In this document: positions 6,348 to 14,648 of the stretch, one piece after another | How positions within the stretch are numbered: position 1 is the first letter of the stretch | Layout of the letters: each line of letters begins with the position of its first letter | Origin: Gammaproteobacteria bacterium | Lineage (GTDB): Bacteria > Pseudomonadota > Gammaproteobacteria > UBA9214 | Length of the DNA stretch: 14,648 nucleotides | Direction of reading: 5' to 3' | NCBI GenBank assembly: GCA_030635865.1 | Contig: DAOVYA010000012.1 | Span: 1 to 14,648, forward strand | The notes under the pieces: model-generated | What the model saw: only the letters and a program-made list of their open reading frames with translations | The model's database searches: none | What the model was told of the DNA's origin: nothing | Made by a program: the position numbers and the translations under genes

Positions 6348-9041
6348 TCATGCCAGCTTGCCGTGACACTGCTTGAACTTCTTGCCGGACCCGCATGGAC
6401 AGGGTTCATTGCGGCCAACCTTTCTGCCTGCGCGGGTGAATGGCATATTACCCCGTGCAGGCGTGTCTTCTTCACCCATATGCCCTGGGTCCGCATGCTG
6501 GTATTTCATCCTGGCATGGCTGCGCCGCTGATTATCTACGGCCTCGACATCAGATTCTGCACGTACCTGTACCTTGGAAAGCACACTGATAACTTCGTGC
6601 TTGATACGGTCCAGCATATCCGTGAACATTGCGAAGGCTTCCTTCTTGTACTCTTGCTTCGGATCCTTCTGTGCATATCCACGCAAACCAATACCCTGGC
6701 GCAGGTAGTCCATTGCTGCCAGGTGTTCTTTCCAAAAGGTATCCAGTACCTGCAACATTACCGCCTTCTCAAAATGCCTGACGACATTAACGCCTGCCAG
6801 ATCCTCCTTTTCTTTATATGCAGCAACCATTTTCTCGAGAATACGGTCTCTAAGAGGCTCTTCATGTAAATCATGATCTTCATCCAGCCACTGACGAACC
6901 GGCAATTCTATCCCGAATTCTCTTACCAGCGCATCTTCCAGCCCGTCAACATCCCATTGGTCGTCAAGGCTGCCGGGGGGTATAAATTCACTGACCTTGT
7001 CTGTGAGAATATCAACGCGGATGGACTCAACAATTTCGGAAACATCATCAACATCCATTAACTCATTGCGCTGCTCATAGACTACCTGGCGCTGATCATT
7101 TGCAACATTGTCAAACTCAAGCAGATTCTTGCGGATACCATAGTTATGCGCTTCGACTTTACGCTGGGCATTCTCGATAGCCTTTGAAACCCATGGGTGC
7201 TCAATGGACTCGCCCTGCTCCATGCCAAGCTTCTGCATCAACCCGGCCACCCGATCAGAGGCGAAAATACGCATCAGGCTGTCTTTGAGTGACAGGTAAA
7301 ACCGGCTGGAACCCGGATCACCCTGGCGACCGGAACGGCCACGCAGCTGATTATCAACACGTCTTGATTCATGGCGCTCGGTTCCAACAATATGCAGTCC
7401 GCCGGCATCAATCACCTGGTCATGGCGCTGTTGCCACTCCTCCCTGGCCTTCCCTGTCTTTGCCTCATCCGATGCATCAATACTCTCAAGCTCAACCGCA
7501 AGATTGCCGCCCAACACAATGTCTGTACCACGACCGGCCATATTGGTTGCAATGGTAACGTGCCCGGGCCGACCCGCCTGGGCTATAATCTGCGCTTCTT
7601 TCGCATGCTGCTTGGCATTAAGCACAGCATGCTTGATATTCGCTTTACTCATCAAGGTCGACAGGTGCTCGGAAACATCAACCGAAGCCGTACCCACCAG
7701 TACCGGCTGGCCACGCTTTTGACAGTCCCGCACATCCTCCATGATAGCGTCATACTTTTCTTCTACACTCAGATAAACAAGGTCGCCCATGTCTTCCCTG
7801 ATCATCTCGTGATGGGTCGGGATCACAATCACCTCGAGCCCATAGGTCTGCTGCAGCTCAAATGCTTCGGTTTCCGCCGTACCCGTCATACCGGCAAGCT
7901 TTTTGTAGGTACGGAAATAGTTCTGGAAGGTAATGGAAGCCAGCGTCTGGCTCTCTTTCTTGATTGGAACGCCTTCTTTCGCTTCGACTGCCTGGTGCAG
8001 CCCTTCTGACCAGCGCCTACCCGGCATTGTCCTGCCGGTGAACTCATCGACAATGACGATTTCGCCATCTTTCACAATGTAGTCTACATCCTGCTTGAAC
8101 AACAGGTGCGCACGCAAACCTGCATTAAGGTGATGCATCAGGCTGAGGTTACCTGCATCATAGAGGCTCTGCCCTGGAGTCAGCAGGTCATTTTCAGCGA
8201 GTAATTTCTCTACCGTCTCGTGGCCTTCATCCGTCAGATATACCTGCTTGTTTTTCTCTTCCAGGGTATAGTCGCCGGGCCCGTCTTCCTCCACCTGTTC
8301 CTTCAGCTCGGGAATCAGCTTATTGATCTTGATATACAGGTCAGGCTGCTCATCAACAGGGCCCGAGATGATGAGCGGAGTACGCGCCTCATCGATCAGA
8401 ATGGAATCAACCTCATCAACAATGGCGTAATTGCGGCCTCTCTGGACTCTTTCAGCTGCAGTAAATGCCATATTGTCACGCAAATAATCGAAACCAAATT
8501 CATTATTTGTTCCGTAGGTAATATCGGCTTCATAGGCCGCTCTTTTATCTTCATACGACTGGCTGGATACCACCACACCGGTTGTCATGCCAAGAAAGCT
8601 GTACACCTTGCCCATCCACTCAGCGTCACGCCGGGCAAGGTAGTCATTAACTGTAACGATGTTCACGCCATCTCCAGGTAGCGCATTCAGGTAGACCGGT
8701 AGCGTAGCCACCAGGGTCTTGCCTTCACCGGTACGCATTTCAGCAATCTCGCCATTATGCAGCACTATCCCGCCAAGCAACTGCACGTCGAAATGGCGCA
8801 TCTGCACGGAACGCCAGGCTGCCTCGCGCACCACGGCAAATGCCTCGGGTAGCAAGTCATCCAGGGATTCACCCTCGCCCAGGCGGGAACGGAACTCACC
8901 CGTCTTTGCCCGCAGTTCATCATCAGTCAGTTTTTTAAAGTCGTCTTCCAGATCGTTGATCGAATCAACAATCCGGGACATACGTTTTAGCTGGCGATCA
9001 TTGGGGGTGCCAAACAGCTTGCGAAGTATATTAAGTGCCAT
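6348..9041 (-). CDS. secA: SecA preprotein translocase ATPase
   Basis: SecA is the ATP-driven motor that pushes unfolded preproteins through SecYEG at the inner membrane. The 897-residue protein is full length. It shows Walker A (MRTGEGKT, K108), Walker B/DEVD at 209-212, the DEAR motif of [12 protein letters not shown], the GTATEAFELQ region of the preprotein cross-linking/NBD2 transition, and [12 protein letters not shown] and [13 protein letters not shown] of motor domain 2. The C-terminal zinc-binding tail has C881, C883, C892 and H893 (CPCGSG...QCH), the motif that binds SecB and phospholipid. The ATG at 9041 fits the family start ([10 protein letters not shown]); the Shine-Dalgarno is weak (ACAGG, close to the ATG). 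It sits downstream of the M23 peptidase gene and is followed by argJ. No secM-like gene precedes it, so translation-arrest control of the E. coli kind is not supported here. Confidence 0.98.
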   Translation of the reverse strand: MALNILRKLFGTPNDRQLKRMSRIVDSINDLEDDFKKLTDDELRAKTGEFRSRLGEGESLDDLLPEAFAVVREAAWRSVQMRHFDVQLLGGIVLHNGEIAEMRTGEGKTLVATLPVYLNALPGDGVNIVTVNDYLARRDAEWMGKVYSFLGMTTGVVVSSQSYEDKRAAYEADITYGTNNEFGFDYLRDNMAFTAAERVQRGRNYAIVDEVDSILIDEARTPLIISGPVDEQPDLYIKINKLIPELKEQVEEDGPGDYTLEEKNKQVYLTDEGHETVEKLLAENDLLTPGQSLYDAGNLSLMHHLNAGLRAHLLFKQDVDYIVKDGEIVIVDEFTGRTMPGRRWSEGLHQAVEAKEGVPIKKESQTLASITFQNYFRTYKKLAGMTGTAETEAFELQQTYGLEVIVIPTHHEMIREDMGDLVYLSVEEKYDAIMEDVRDCQKRGQPVLVGTASVDVSEHLSTLMSKANIKHAVLNAKQHAKEAQIIAQAGRPGHVTIATNMAGRGTDIVLGGNLAVELESIDASDEAKTGKAREEWQQRHDQVIDAGGLHIVGTERHESRRVDNQLRGRSGRQGDPGSSRFYLSLKDSLMRIFASDRVAGLMQKLGMEQGESIEHPWVSKAIENAQRKVEAHNYGIRKNLLEFDNVANDQRQVVYEQRNELMDVDDVSEIVESIRVDILTDKVSEFIPPGSLDDQWDVDGLEDALVREFGIELPVRQWLDEDHDLHEEPLRDRILEKMVAAYKEKEDLAGVNVVRHFEKAVMLQVLDTFWKEHLAAMDYLRQGIGLRGYAQKDPKQEYKKEAFAMFTDMLDRIKHEVISVLSKVQVRAESDVEAVDNQRRSHARMKYQHADPGHMGEEDTPARGNMPFTRAGRKVGRNEPCPCGSGKKFKQCHGKLA

Positions 9042-9069
9042 GAACCTGTAGGAAAATATTAGTCAACAA

Positions 9070-9092
9070 GGGGGGGGAATAATACCCCAACT
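9070..9092 (-). other. Eight-base G/C homopolymer with G4/C4 inverted repeat in the secA leader
   Basis: The + strand has eight consecutive G residues at 9070-9077. On the - strand (the secA sense) this reads as GGGG, a 7-base AT-rich gap, then C8, which can form a small G:C stem roughly 30 bases upstream of the secA ATG. The AT-rich gap includes TATTAT, which might serve as a -10 box, but I could not find a convincing -35 at the right distance. Function is unknown; long homopolymers are slippage-prone. Confidence 0.4.
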
Positions 9093-9120
9093 GCCTGCAA
9101 ATTAGCAGGTAAAAACGGTT

Positions 9121-9150
9121 AAAAAAGAGCGCGGGAGCAAGCAGGCCGCG
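9121..9150 (-). terminator. Possible weak Rho-independent terminator after the M23 peptidase gene
   Basis: Reading the - strand downstream of the M23 stop, CGCGG (9150-9146) can pair with CCGCG (9134-9130) across an 11-base loop. A run of six T (9126-9121) follows closely. The position between the M23 gene and secA is right for an intercistronic terminator. The stem is only 5 bp, so termination is probably partial at most. Confidence 0.4.
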
Positions 9151-9165
9151 AGGGAGTATAGCGGT

Positions 9166-10071
9166 CTATTTACCTATATATTTGGCAGGATTGACGCGCT
9201 TGCCATTATGCAGGACTTCAAAATGCACGTGCGGCCCGGTAGAGCGACCGGTCGAACCCATCATGGCGACTTGCTGTCCTTTCTTGACTGTATCACCGAC
9301 TTCCACCAGGTGGTGCTGATTGTGCCCATATCGGGTGACATAACCATTGCCATGGTTGATCTCGATCAGGTTACCGTAACCAGAGCGCTTTCCTGACCAG
9401 CTGACCACGCCATCTCCCACAGCCAGCACATCGGCACCCTTCCTGCCCGCAAAATCCAGGCCCTTGTGAAAAACCTGCTTGCCGGTGAACGGGTCACTGC
9501 GTTTGCCATATCTTGATGATAGCCAGCCTTCAGCAATAGGTTTTCCGGAAGGCATGGCACGCTCATGCACATTCCTGTTCATGAGCAACACTTCCAGTAC
9601 TGAAAGCATGTCCTGTCTGCCTTCCAGCTCGCTATCCAGTTGATCAAGCATGTCAAGAAAATCCGGCATGCGTACAGACTGTGCATTCAGCATCTCACCG
9701 GGTCCGCCGACAGCAGGAACGGTGTCAAAATTGAACTCACTCCTGTCAAGGTCAGCCTGTCTCACCAGGCGTTCGCCCAATGCATTCAGACGTAACATCT
9801 GTGCCTGCATTTTTCCGATTCGAAGTGTCAACGCGTCAAGTTCAGTCTCGGCATCATGACGGATGGCGGCAATCTCAGCCTGCTGATGCGTGAGCAGGCT
9901 TCTCCAGTCTCCGAGATGCCCGAGTTCATTGTCAACCAACCGGGTACCGGTATAGACAGCTACAGCAGACAGCATAAGCAGGCCGACAACTACCGCAAGA
10001 CCAAGGCGAATCGCACTAACCTCGACACTCCTGGCCTTTCCACACATATATGTTGACAGTATAATATTCAT
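9166..10071 (-). CDS. M23/LytM-type peptidase, membrane-anchored
   Basis: This is a putative zinc endopeptidase acting on peptidoglycan cross-links from the periplasmic side. The 301-residue protein has a short N-terminus and one membrane helix (about 22-41). A helical, probably coiled-coil region follows (about 55-110), then a linker, then a C-terminal LytM domain (about 178-298). The zinc ligands H202 and D206 (HKGLD) and H283 are present, with the catalytic H250 (YGH) and H281 (HVHFEV). The site is therefore complete, unlike EnvC/NlpD-type degenerate activators. The ATG at 10071 has no clear Shine-Dalgarno; an ATG at 10047 (residue 9) is an alternative that keeps the helix. Its place between lpxC and secA, beside a DUF721 gene, matches the arrangement in Pseudomonas and relatives. 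It could be a hydrolase or an amidase regulator; residues favour a hydrolase. Confidence 0.9.
   Translation of the reverse strand: MNIILSTYMCGKARSVEVSAIRLGLAVVVGLLMLSAVAVYTGTRLVDNELGHLGDWRSLLTHQQAEIAAIRHDAETELDALTLRIGKMQAQMLRLNALGERLVRQADLDRSEFNFDTVPAVGGPGEMLNAQSVRMPDFLDMLDQLDSELEGRQDMLSVLEVLLMNRNVHERAMPSGKPIAEGWLSSRYGKRSDPFTGKQVFHKGLDFAGRKGADVLAVGDGVVSWSGKRSGYGNLIEINHGNGYVTRYGHNQHHLVEVGDTVKKGQQVAMMGSTGRSTGPHVHFEVLHNGKRVNPAKYIGK
10037..10065 (+). promoter_or_regulatory. Candidate sigma-70-type promoter for the DciA-like gene
   Basis: TTTCCA (10037-10042, 4 of 6 matches to the -35 consensus) is followed after 17 bases by a perfect TATAAT (10060-10065). The predicted transcript start would be about 20 bases ahead of the ATG at 10093. 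The site lies inside the antisense start of the M23 peptidase gene, because only 21 bases separate the two divergent genes. Confidence 0.4.
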
Positions 10072-10092
10072 CTTAAACCAGTTCAGACAGCC

Positions 10093-10533
10093 ATGATCAA
10101 ACCTTCAAGAATTAGCAAATTAACCGGCGGCAGCAGATATACACAGCTGCTCTCCAGGGCAAGGGAACTGATAGCGCTTGACAAGCTGCTGCATGAACTG
10201 GTCCCCACACCACTGAATGAACATTGCAGAATTCTCACCGTCTCGGGCACTACCCTGATCCTTGCAGCCGATTCCCCTGTCTGGGCCGCCCGACTGCGTT
10301 TCCACACATCACATCTGATAAAGCAACTCGCCCGCTACAAGCCCGTTAAAATACGTGCTGTGCATGTCCGGGTAAAACCGGCTGCCAGGCCACCTTCACC
10401 CGGCAAACGTCAAATCACACCCAGACGTACGCCACGCGGTGCAGCCGCACTAAAACAGGCTGCACAGTCTATATCGGACCCTGCGCTGAAATCTGGACTT
10501 TTGAGACTGGCCAGCCGCCACACCACCCGCTGA
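10093..10533 (+). CDS. dciA: DciA-like (DUF721) protein, probable replicative helicase operator
   Basis: This small basic protein has 146 residues. The N-terminal region (about 10-95) has the features of DUF721: a helix with LDKLLHELVP, then strands LTVSGTTLILAADSPVWAARLRF, with a conserved-looking SPVWAARLR segment and a following helix. The C-terminal tail is Pro/Arg/Lys-rich and likely disordered. DUF721 proteins include DciA, which helps load the DnaB helicase at replication initiation in bacteria lacking DnaC; gammaproteobacterial copies are known next to lpxC and secA. It is the only + strand gene in this part of the window, 21 bases from the divergent M23 gene and 39 bases from the end of convergent lpxC. 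There is no evident Shine-Dalgarno before the ATG. The family is fairly sure; the specific replication role is inferred from homologues. Confidence 0.8.
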   Translation: MIKPSRISKLTGGSRYTQLLSRARELIALDKLLHELVPTPLNEHCRILTVSGTTLILAADSPVWAARLRFHTSHLIKQLARYKPVKIRAVHVRVKPAARPPSPGKRQITPRRTPRGAAALKQAAQSISDPALKSGLLRLASRHTTR

Positions 10534-10572
10534 TCCAGGCTAAGACATTGAATCTATTTGAGTAATACGTGG

Positions 10573-11484
10573 TTAGCTGGCCGGTACCGGCTGCAGAAAT
10601 GAAATTGGCGCCTCGCTGACATCGTCAAATGTCACTTCTTCCCAGGCAGTCTCATCGGCTATCAGCGTCCGCAGCAACTCGTTATTCAGGGCGTGTCCCG
10701 ACTTAAAACCCTCAAAGGCCCCGATCAGGCTGTGGCCAAGCAAGTAGAGGTCACCAATCGCATCCAGGATCTTGTGTTTCACGAATTCATCACTATAACG
10801 CAGACCATCTTCATTCAGCACCCGGTAATCATCCAGCACCACGGCATTATCAAGGCTGCCGCCCAACGCAAGCTGGCGCTCGCGCAATTGCTCTATTTCA
10901 TGCATGAAGCCAAATGTCCGCGCACGGCTCACTTCCTTGACAAAGGATGTCGTGGAAAAGTCTATTTCAGAATGCTGGGTATCGCTTTTGAAGACCGGGT
11001 GATCGAATTCAATGGTAAAGCCAACCTTGAAACCCTCAAACGGTTCAAACCGGGCAACCTTGTCACCATTTGTTACCTCGACCGGCTTCTTGATCCGGAT
11101 AAAACGCTTGGGGGCATTCTGTTCCTCGATACCGGCAGACTGGATCAGAAATACGAACGGCCCGGCACTGCCATCCATAATCGGCACTTCCGCAGCACTT
11201 AAATCGACATAGGCATTATCAATGCCCAGACCAGCCATTGCAGATAACAGGTGTTCAACCGTGGAGATGCGGACATCACCACTCACCAGGGTCGTGGAAA
11301 GGCGGGTGTCCCCAACGTTCTCGGGACGTGCGGTTATCTGAACGACGTTATCCAGGTCAACACGACAGAACACGATGCCGGTATCCACCGGTGCCGGCCG
11401 AAGCGTGAGATAGATTTTTTCACCGGTGTGCAGTCCCACACCCGTCGCGCGAATTACATTCTTGAGAGTACGTTGTCGAATCAT
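10573..11484 (-). CDS. lpxC: UDP-3-O-acyl-N-acetylglucosamine deacetylase
   Basis: LpxC is the zinc enzyme for the committed step of lipid A synthesis, removing the acetyl group from UDP-3-O-acyl-GlcNAc in the cytoplasm. At 303 residues it has the usual length. Zinc ligands H78, H237 and D241 are present ([13 protein letters not shown] and [14 protein letters not shown]). The general base E77 and H264 ([10 protein letters not shown]) are also present. It starts [21 protein letters not shown], the normal family start; a good GAGGAA Shine-Dalgarno (11495-11500) lies 10 bases upstream of the ATG. The gene follows ftsZ at a distance of 241 bases and ends 39 bases from the convergent DciA-like gene. 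Its presence confirms a Gram-negative, lipopolysaccharide-making host. Confidence 0.98.
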   Translation of the reverse strand: MIRQRTLKNVIRATGVGLHTGEKIYLTLRPAPVDTGIVFCRVDLDNVVQITARPENVGDTRLSTTLVSGDVRISTVEHLLSAMAGLGIDNAYVDLSAAEVPIMDGSAGPFVFLIQSAGIEEQNAPKRFIRIKKPVEVTNGDKVARFEPFEGFKVGFTIEFDHPVFKSDTQHSEIDFSTTSFVKEVSRARTFGFMHEIEQLRERQLALGGSLDNAVVLDDYRVLNEDGLRYSDEFVKHKILDAIGDLYLLGHSLIGAFEGFKSGHALNNELLRTLIADETAWEEVTFDDVSEAPISFLQPVPAS

Positions 11485-11578
11485 GGCTTATATATTCCTC
11501 AATGGGTAGCCGTTTTCTCAGACAAGTACCAAAAAAGCCGCGGCGATAGTAGCACAGACACGCCCCCCCTGCCTAGCA

Positions 11579-11602
11579 GCAGGCCACGTAAGTGTGGCCT
11601 GC
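11579..11602. other. Inverted repeat in the ftsZ-lpxC spacer
   Basis: GCAGGCCAC (11579-11587) pairs perfectly with GTGGCCTGC (11594-11602), giving a 9-bp GC-rich stem with a 6-base loop. On the - strand it lies between the ftsZ stop and the lpxC start, followed by a G-rich run rather than a T-tract, so it is not a classic terminator. It may be an attenuator, an RNA processing site or a protein-binding site. The rest of the 241-base spacer (11485-11725) is AT-rich near 11631-11660 and may hold the lpxC promoter, but I could not pick convincing -35/-10 boxes. Confidence 0.45.
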
Positions 11603-11725
11603 GTCACAACACCGGCATTTACAGAACTAATTTACCTATAAATTTTATATATCATACTCCTGTTGACCCCGTATTCACGCCAGGCGCCCTGCCGTATTAC
11701 GCCAATTTGACCAGCAGTACCTGCT

Positions 11726-12865
11726 TCAGTCCGCCTGGCGTCGCAGGAAAGCCGGAATATCGAGATAATCCATGTCTTCCGCTGCATTGCCCCCGGTTGA
11801 TTTTGCCCGCTCGGCGGCCTTTATGCGCTGTATCGTCGGGCGGTCATAATCCGTTGTCCCGGCATTGACATGCACAAGCGATGGCTTCTCATTACTTGCC
11901 TGCCGTGCATCCAGGCCCAGGCCGGTAGCAACCACGGTGACGCGCAATTCATCCCGCATATCCGGGTCAATCACGGTCCCCACAACCACGGTGGCGTTCT
12001 CGGAGGCAAACTCCTTCACCGTGTTGCCGACTTCCTCGAATTCGCCAATGGCGAGATCCATACCGGCCGTCACATTCACCAGGATGCCATGCGCGCCCAT
12101 CAGGTCAATATCATCCAGCAAGGGACTGGCTACCGCTGCCTCGGCTGCTTCGCGGGCACGATCATCACCCTTGGCGGTACCGGAACCCATCATGGCCATA
12201 CCCATCTCGGACATCACCGTGCGCACATCCGCGAAATCCACGTTGATCAGTCCGGGACGCGTGATCAGTTCGGCGATCCCCTGTACCGCACCCTGCAACA
12301 CATCGTTGGCCGAGCGAAATGCGTCCAGCAGACTGATTTCCTTGCCCAGGACAGCCTGCAGCTTCTCGTTCGGAATGGTGATCAGGGAGTCCACGTACTG
12401 ACCCAGCTCCTTGATACCGTTGTGTGCGATATGCAAGCGCTTGCTGCCTTCAAAGGTAAACGGCTTGGTCACCACTGCCACCGTGAGTATGCCCATTTCC
12501 CTGGCGAGCTGGGCAACCACCGGTGCTGCCCCGGTACCGGTGCCGCCGCCCATGCCGGCTGTAATAAACAGCATATCAGCCCCATCGATGACCTCCCGTA
12601 TCCGGTCCTGGTCATCCTGGGCGGCCTGCCTGCCAATGTCCGGGTTGGCGCCGGCGCCAAGACCCTTGGTGATGGCCCCGCCGATCTGCAACGTGGTGCG
12701 CGCACCAATATTCTTCAGTGCCTGCGCATCCGTATTGGTACATATAAATTCCACCCCGTCGATATTGGCCTCTACCATGTGCTGCACGGCATTGCCGCCA
12801 CCGCCACCTACACCAATCACCTTGATAACTGCACTTTGACCACAAGAATCCAATAGCTCAAACAT
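11726..12865 (-). CDS. ftsZ: Cell division GTPase FtsZ
   Basis: FtsZ is the tubulin-like GTPase that forms the division ring at midcell. The protein has 379 residues. It shows the glycine-rich start VIGVGGGGGNAV (about 16-27), the tubulin signature GGGTGTG (106-112) and the T7 synergy loop NVDFADV (208-214) with the catalytic aspartates D210 and D213. After a short linker, the C-terminal peptide DYLDIPAFLRRQAD is where FtsA and ZipA bind. The ATG at 12865 has a very strong AAGGAGGAG Shine-Dalgarno (12871-12879), as expected for an abundant protein. It follows ftsA at 79 bases and precedes lpxC. The linker between the globular domain and the tail is short but normal for gammaproteobacteria. 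Confidence 0.98.
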   Translation of the reverse strand: MFELLDSCGQSAVIKVIGVGGGGGNAVQHMVEANIDGVEFICTNTDAQALKNIGARTTLQIGGAITKGLGAGANPDIGRQAAQDDQDRIREVIDGADMLFITAGMGGGTGTGAAPVVAQLAREMGILTVAVVTKPFTFEGSKRLHIAHNGIKELGQYVDSLITIPNEKLQAVLGKEISLLDAFRSANDVLQGAVQGIAELITRPGLINVDFADVRTVMSEMGMAMMGSGTAKGDDRAREAAEAAVASPLLDDIDLMGAHGILVNVTAGMDLAIGEFEEVGNTVKEFASENATVVVGTVIDPDMRDELRVTVVATGLGLDARQASNEKPSLVHVNAGTTDYDRPTIQRIKAAERAKSTGGNAAEDMDYLDIPAFLRRQAD

Positions 12866-12944
12866 GATGTCTCCTCCTTAGCAGAAACAACTCTTCGTTA
12901 ATATTAAAAGCTGTCATACCAACCTCGCTTGCCACGACAGACTC

Positions 12945-14180
12945 CTAGAAATTTCCCTGAAACCAACCCTTCATCCTCTCCCACACACCACTTAAACCCT
13001 TACCCAAACCACCTTCCAGCGATCGCTGGTCACGATTTTGGTGACCGAACAGCAATAGTCCGACACCGGTTGAAAAAATCGGATTGCGTACAACATCCAC
13101 CAGCCCCGTCACATACTGGGGCACACCCAGTCGCACCGGCATATGAAATATCTCCTCTGCCAGTTCAACCAGGCCCTCGATCTTGGCGCTGCCGCCGGTC
13201 AACACAATTCCGGCAGCCACCCGGTCTTCAAAGCCACTGCGCTGCAACTCGGCCTGTATCAAACCCAGCAATTCTTCATAGCGCGGCTCTACTACCTCGG
13301 CCAAGGTATGACGCGCCAGTTTTCGCGGCGGACGGTCACCCACACTTGGCACCTCGATGCTCTCCTCGGCACTGGCCAGCTGGGTCAATGCACAGGCATA
13401 TTTAATCTTGATGTCCTCTGCATTTTGCGTCGGCGTACGCAGGGCGACTGCAATATCATTGGTCACCTGGTCACCGGCAATCGGAATAACCGCGGTATGG
13501 CGAATCGAGCCTTCCGTAAAAACAGCGATATCTGTTGTACCGCCACCGATATCCACCAGACAAATACCCAGGTCCTTCTCATCATCAGTCAACACCGAGT
13601 AGCTCGATGCCAGCTGCTCAAGGATGATGTCATCGACCTCCAGCCCACACCGGCGTACACACGTGATAAAATTCTGCGCCGCACTCACTGCGCCGGTAAC
13701 CATGTGCACCTTGGCTTCCAGCCGTACGCCGGACATGCCAACCGGTTCCCGTATCCCTTCCTGGTTATCAATCAGGAATTCCTGCGGGAGAATATGCAGG
13801 ATCTTCTGGTCGGCAGGTATTGCAACTGCACGCGCTGCATCGATCACCCGCTCAACGTCATTCGGCACCACTTCCTTGTCACGGATTGCCACGATGCCAT
13901 GTGAATTCAGACTGCGGATGTGGCTGCCCGCGATACCCGCATAGACCGAATGAATCTGGCAACCCGCCATCAACTCTGCTTCCTCGACGGCGCGCTGAAT
14001 CGAATGCACGGTAGACTCGATATTCACGACCACGCCCTTTTTCAAACCCCTTGACGGGTGTGACCCGATGCCGATCACTTCCAGCTTGTCCTCCGGCATG
14101 ATTTCACCGACGATGGCAACCACCTTGGAGGTGCCGATATCCAGCCCGACGATAAGTTGTTTTTCAGCTTTTTTCGGCAT
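12945..14180 (-). CDS. ftsA: Cell division protein FtsA
   Basis: FtsA is an actin-like ATPase that tethers FtsZ to the membrane and recruits late divisome proteins. From the ATG at 14180 the product has 411 residues. It shows the phosphate-1 motif GLDIGTSKVVAIVGE near the start, the SHMA/1C domain region, phosphate-2 LVDIGGGTTDIAVF and the adenosine motif GIVLTGGSAKIEGL. The C-terminal amphipathic membrane-targeting helix is at the end (VWERMKGWFQGNF). A GTG at 14213 would extend it by 11 residues and overlap ftsQ by 23 bases. I prefer the ATG because homologues begin only a few residues before the GLDIGT motif; neither start has a strong Shine-Dalgarno, so coupling to ftsQ termination (stop 10 bases away) is likely. 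Confidence 0.95.
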   Translation of the reverse strand: MPKKAEKQLIVGLDIGTSKVVAIVGEIMPEDKLEVIGIGSHPSRGLKKGVVVNIESTVHSIQRAVEEAELMAGCQIHSVYAGIAGSHIRSLNSHGIVAIRDKEVVPNDVERVIDAARAVAIPADQKILHILPQEFLIDNQEGIREPVGMSGVRLEAKVHMVTGAVSAAQNFITCVRRCGLEVDDIILEQLASSYSVLTDDEKDLGICLVDIGGGTTDIAVFTEGSIRHTAVIPIAGDQVTNDIAVALRTPTQNAEDIKIKYACALTQLASAEESIEVPSVGDRPPRKLARHTLAEVVEPRYEELLGLIQAELQRSGFEDRVAAGIVLTGGSAKIEGLVELAEEIFHMPVRLGVPQYVTGLVDVVRNPIFSTGVGLLLFGHQNRDQRSLEGGLGKGLSGVWERMKGWFQGNF

Positions 14181-14190
14181 ATCGATCAAT

Positions 14191-14648
14191 TCAAACCCGT
14201 TTTTCCCCGACACCAGCCGGGACTACCTGCCGCCAATGCACGGAAAATCCATTACTGTAACGAAGATCAACGCGCTGCAATTCATCCATACGTCCGTCAA
14301 ACACGGCAGAATACGCGCGTGCAAAACGCTGCAGACGCTGCCATGTACTCACACGCCCTAATTCCAGTTGCACACCGCCTTCCAGCTGCAAGTGCAGGGC
14401 ACGGCGTCCATCGAGTTCCAATTGGCTAATCTGCATACCCAGTGGCGCCAGTAGTTCTACAGCCTGCCGATATTGGCCCAGCACCCTGGACTCCTGGCCT
14501 GCCGGGCCAGCCAGACCGGGAAGTTCTCCGGCTGCCAGTTTCACCTCTGGAATAAATGACTCCCCGAAGCGGTTTAAAAATCCCTGTTCACCCCAGCGCG
14601 CAATCGGCTGCTGCTCCTCTATATGCAACCGCAGGATATCCGGCCAGA
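14191..14648 (-). CDS. ftsQ: Cell division protein FtsQ, C-terminal part (5' end outside the window)
   Basis: The frame enters from the right edge and ends at a TGA at 14191-14193, showing about 151 residues of the periplasmic part. FtsQ is a bitopic divisome protein that links FtsB/FtsL to the early ring. The segment beginning WPDILRLHIEEQ and continuing ARWGE is the hallmark of the FtsQ/DivIB beta domain. It is followed by GPAGQESRVLGQY and a stretch LHLQLEGGVQLELGR that leads into WQRLQRFARAY. Location immediately before ftsA supports the call. The cytoplasmic tail, membrane helix and POTRA domain start lie outside. A TTG at 14626-14628 is an internal Leu, not the start. Confidence 0.93.
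   Translation of the reverse strand, partial: WPDILRLHIEEQQPIARWGEQGFLNRFGESFIPEVKLAAGELPGLAGPAGQESRVLGQYRQAVELLAPLGMQISQLELDGRRALHLQLEGGVQLELGRVSTWQRLQRFARAYSAVFDGRMDELQRVDLRYSNGFSVHWRQVVPAGVGEKRV

Noticed and set aside
5551..6366. 271-codon open frame on the + strand across argJ
   Set aside because: Antisense to a fully conserved argJ, with low-complexity Ser/Ala/Thr composition and no recognisable domain.
7371..8009. 212-codon open frame on the + strand across secA
   Set aside because: Antisense to conserved SecA motor domain sequence; no domain or start signal of its own.
9042..9165. secM-like arrest peptide gene ahead of secA
   Set aside because: No ORF with an arrest-type ending lies between the M23 gene and secA; the spacer is only 124 bases.
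10053..10065. TTGACA immediately followed by TATAAT on the + strand
   Set aside because: The two boxes are separated by a single base, so they cannot act together as -35 and -10; only the TATAAT with TTTCCA upstream was kept.
11530..11543. GCCGCGGC followed by six T on the - strand as an ftsZ terminator
   Set aside because: The GC block is a self-complementary 8-mer with no room for a loop, so it does not form a proper terminator hairpin.
11870..12856. Long open frame (328 codons) on the + strand across ftsZ
   Set aside because: It is antisense to ftsZ, its His/Gly/Arg-rich product resembles no family, and ftsZ has all its motifs; it is a shadow frame.

Overview
The window is bacterial chromosome. 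It very probably comes from a gammaproteobacterium: the right-hand two thirds carries ftsQ-ftsA-ftsZ-lpxC, then a DciA-like gene and an M23 peptidase gene, then secA-argJ. That arrangement is known from Pseudomonas and relatives, whereas the enteric order is lpxC-secM-secA. Genus cannot be decided from the sequence alone.

Left part (1-4886, + strand): a tightly packed four-gene operon, whose first gene is cut by the window edge. It encodes the C-terminal half of a TolC-type outer-membrane channel, a secreted HlyD/CusB-type periplasmic adaptor, a second adaptor with a cytoplasmic GAF domain ahead of its single membrane helix, and a polytopic M50 (site-2-protease-like) zinc metallopeptidase fused to a third HlyD-type adaptor domain. 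Junctions are a 4-base stop/start overlap and two 6-base gaps. No ABC ATPase, RND pump or other energised transporter is visible, and no substrate gene is in the window. This is the least ordinary part of the window: an apparent envelope-spanning export or processing machine built from three adaptors of different topology.

Middle (4887-5075): a 151-base dispersed-repeat-like palindromic element lies between the convergent ends of the export operon and argJ.

Right part (5076-14648, mostly - strand): reading from the right edge, ftsQ (partial), ftsA and ftsZ (divisome), lpxC (lipid A synthesis), an M23/LytM peptidase, secA (Sec motor) and argJ (arginine synthesis). The DciA-like (DUF721) gene is the only + strand gene here. 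It diverges from the M23 gene with 21 bases between them and converges on lpxC. All these housekeeping genes look intact, with catalytic and ligand residues in place.

No stretch longer than 241 bases lacks a gene. I saw no tRNA, rRNA, CRISPR array, transposase or clear pseudogene.
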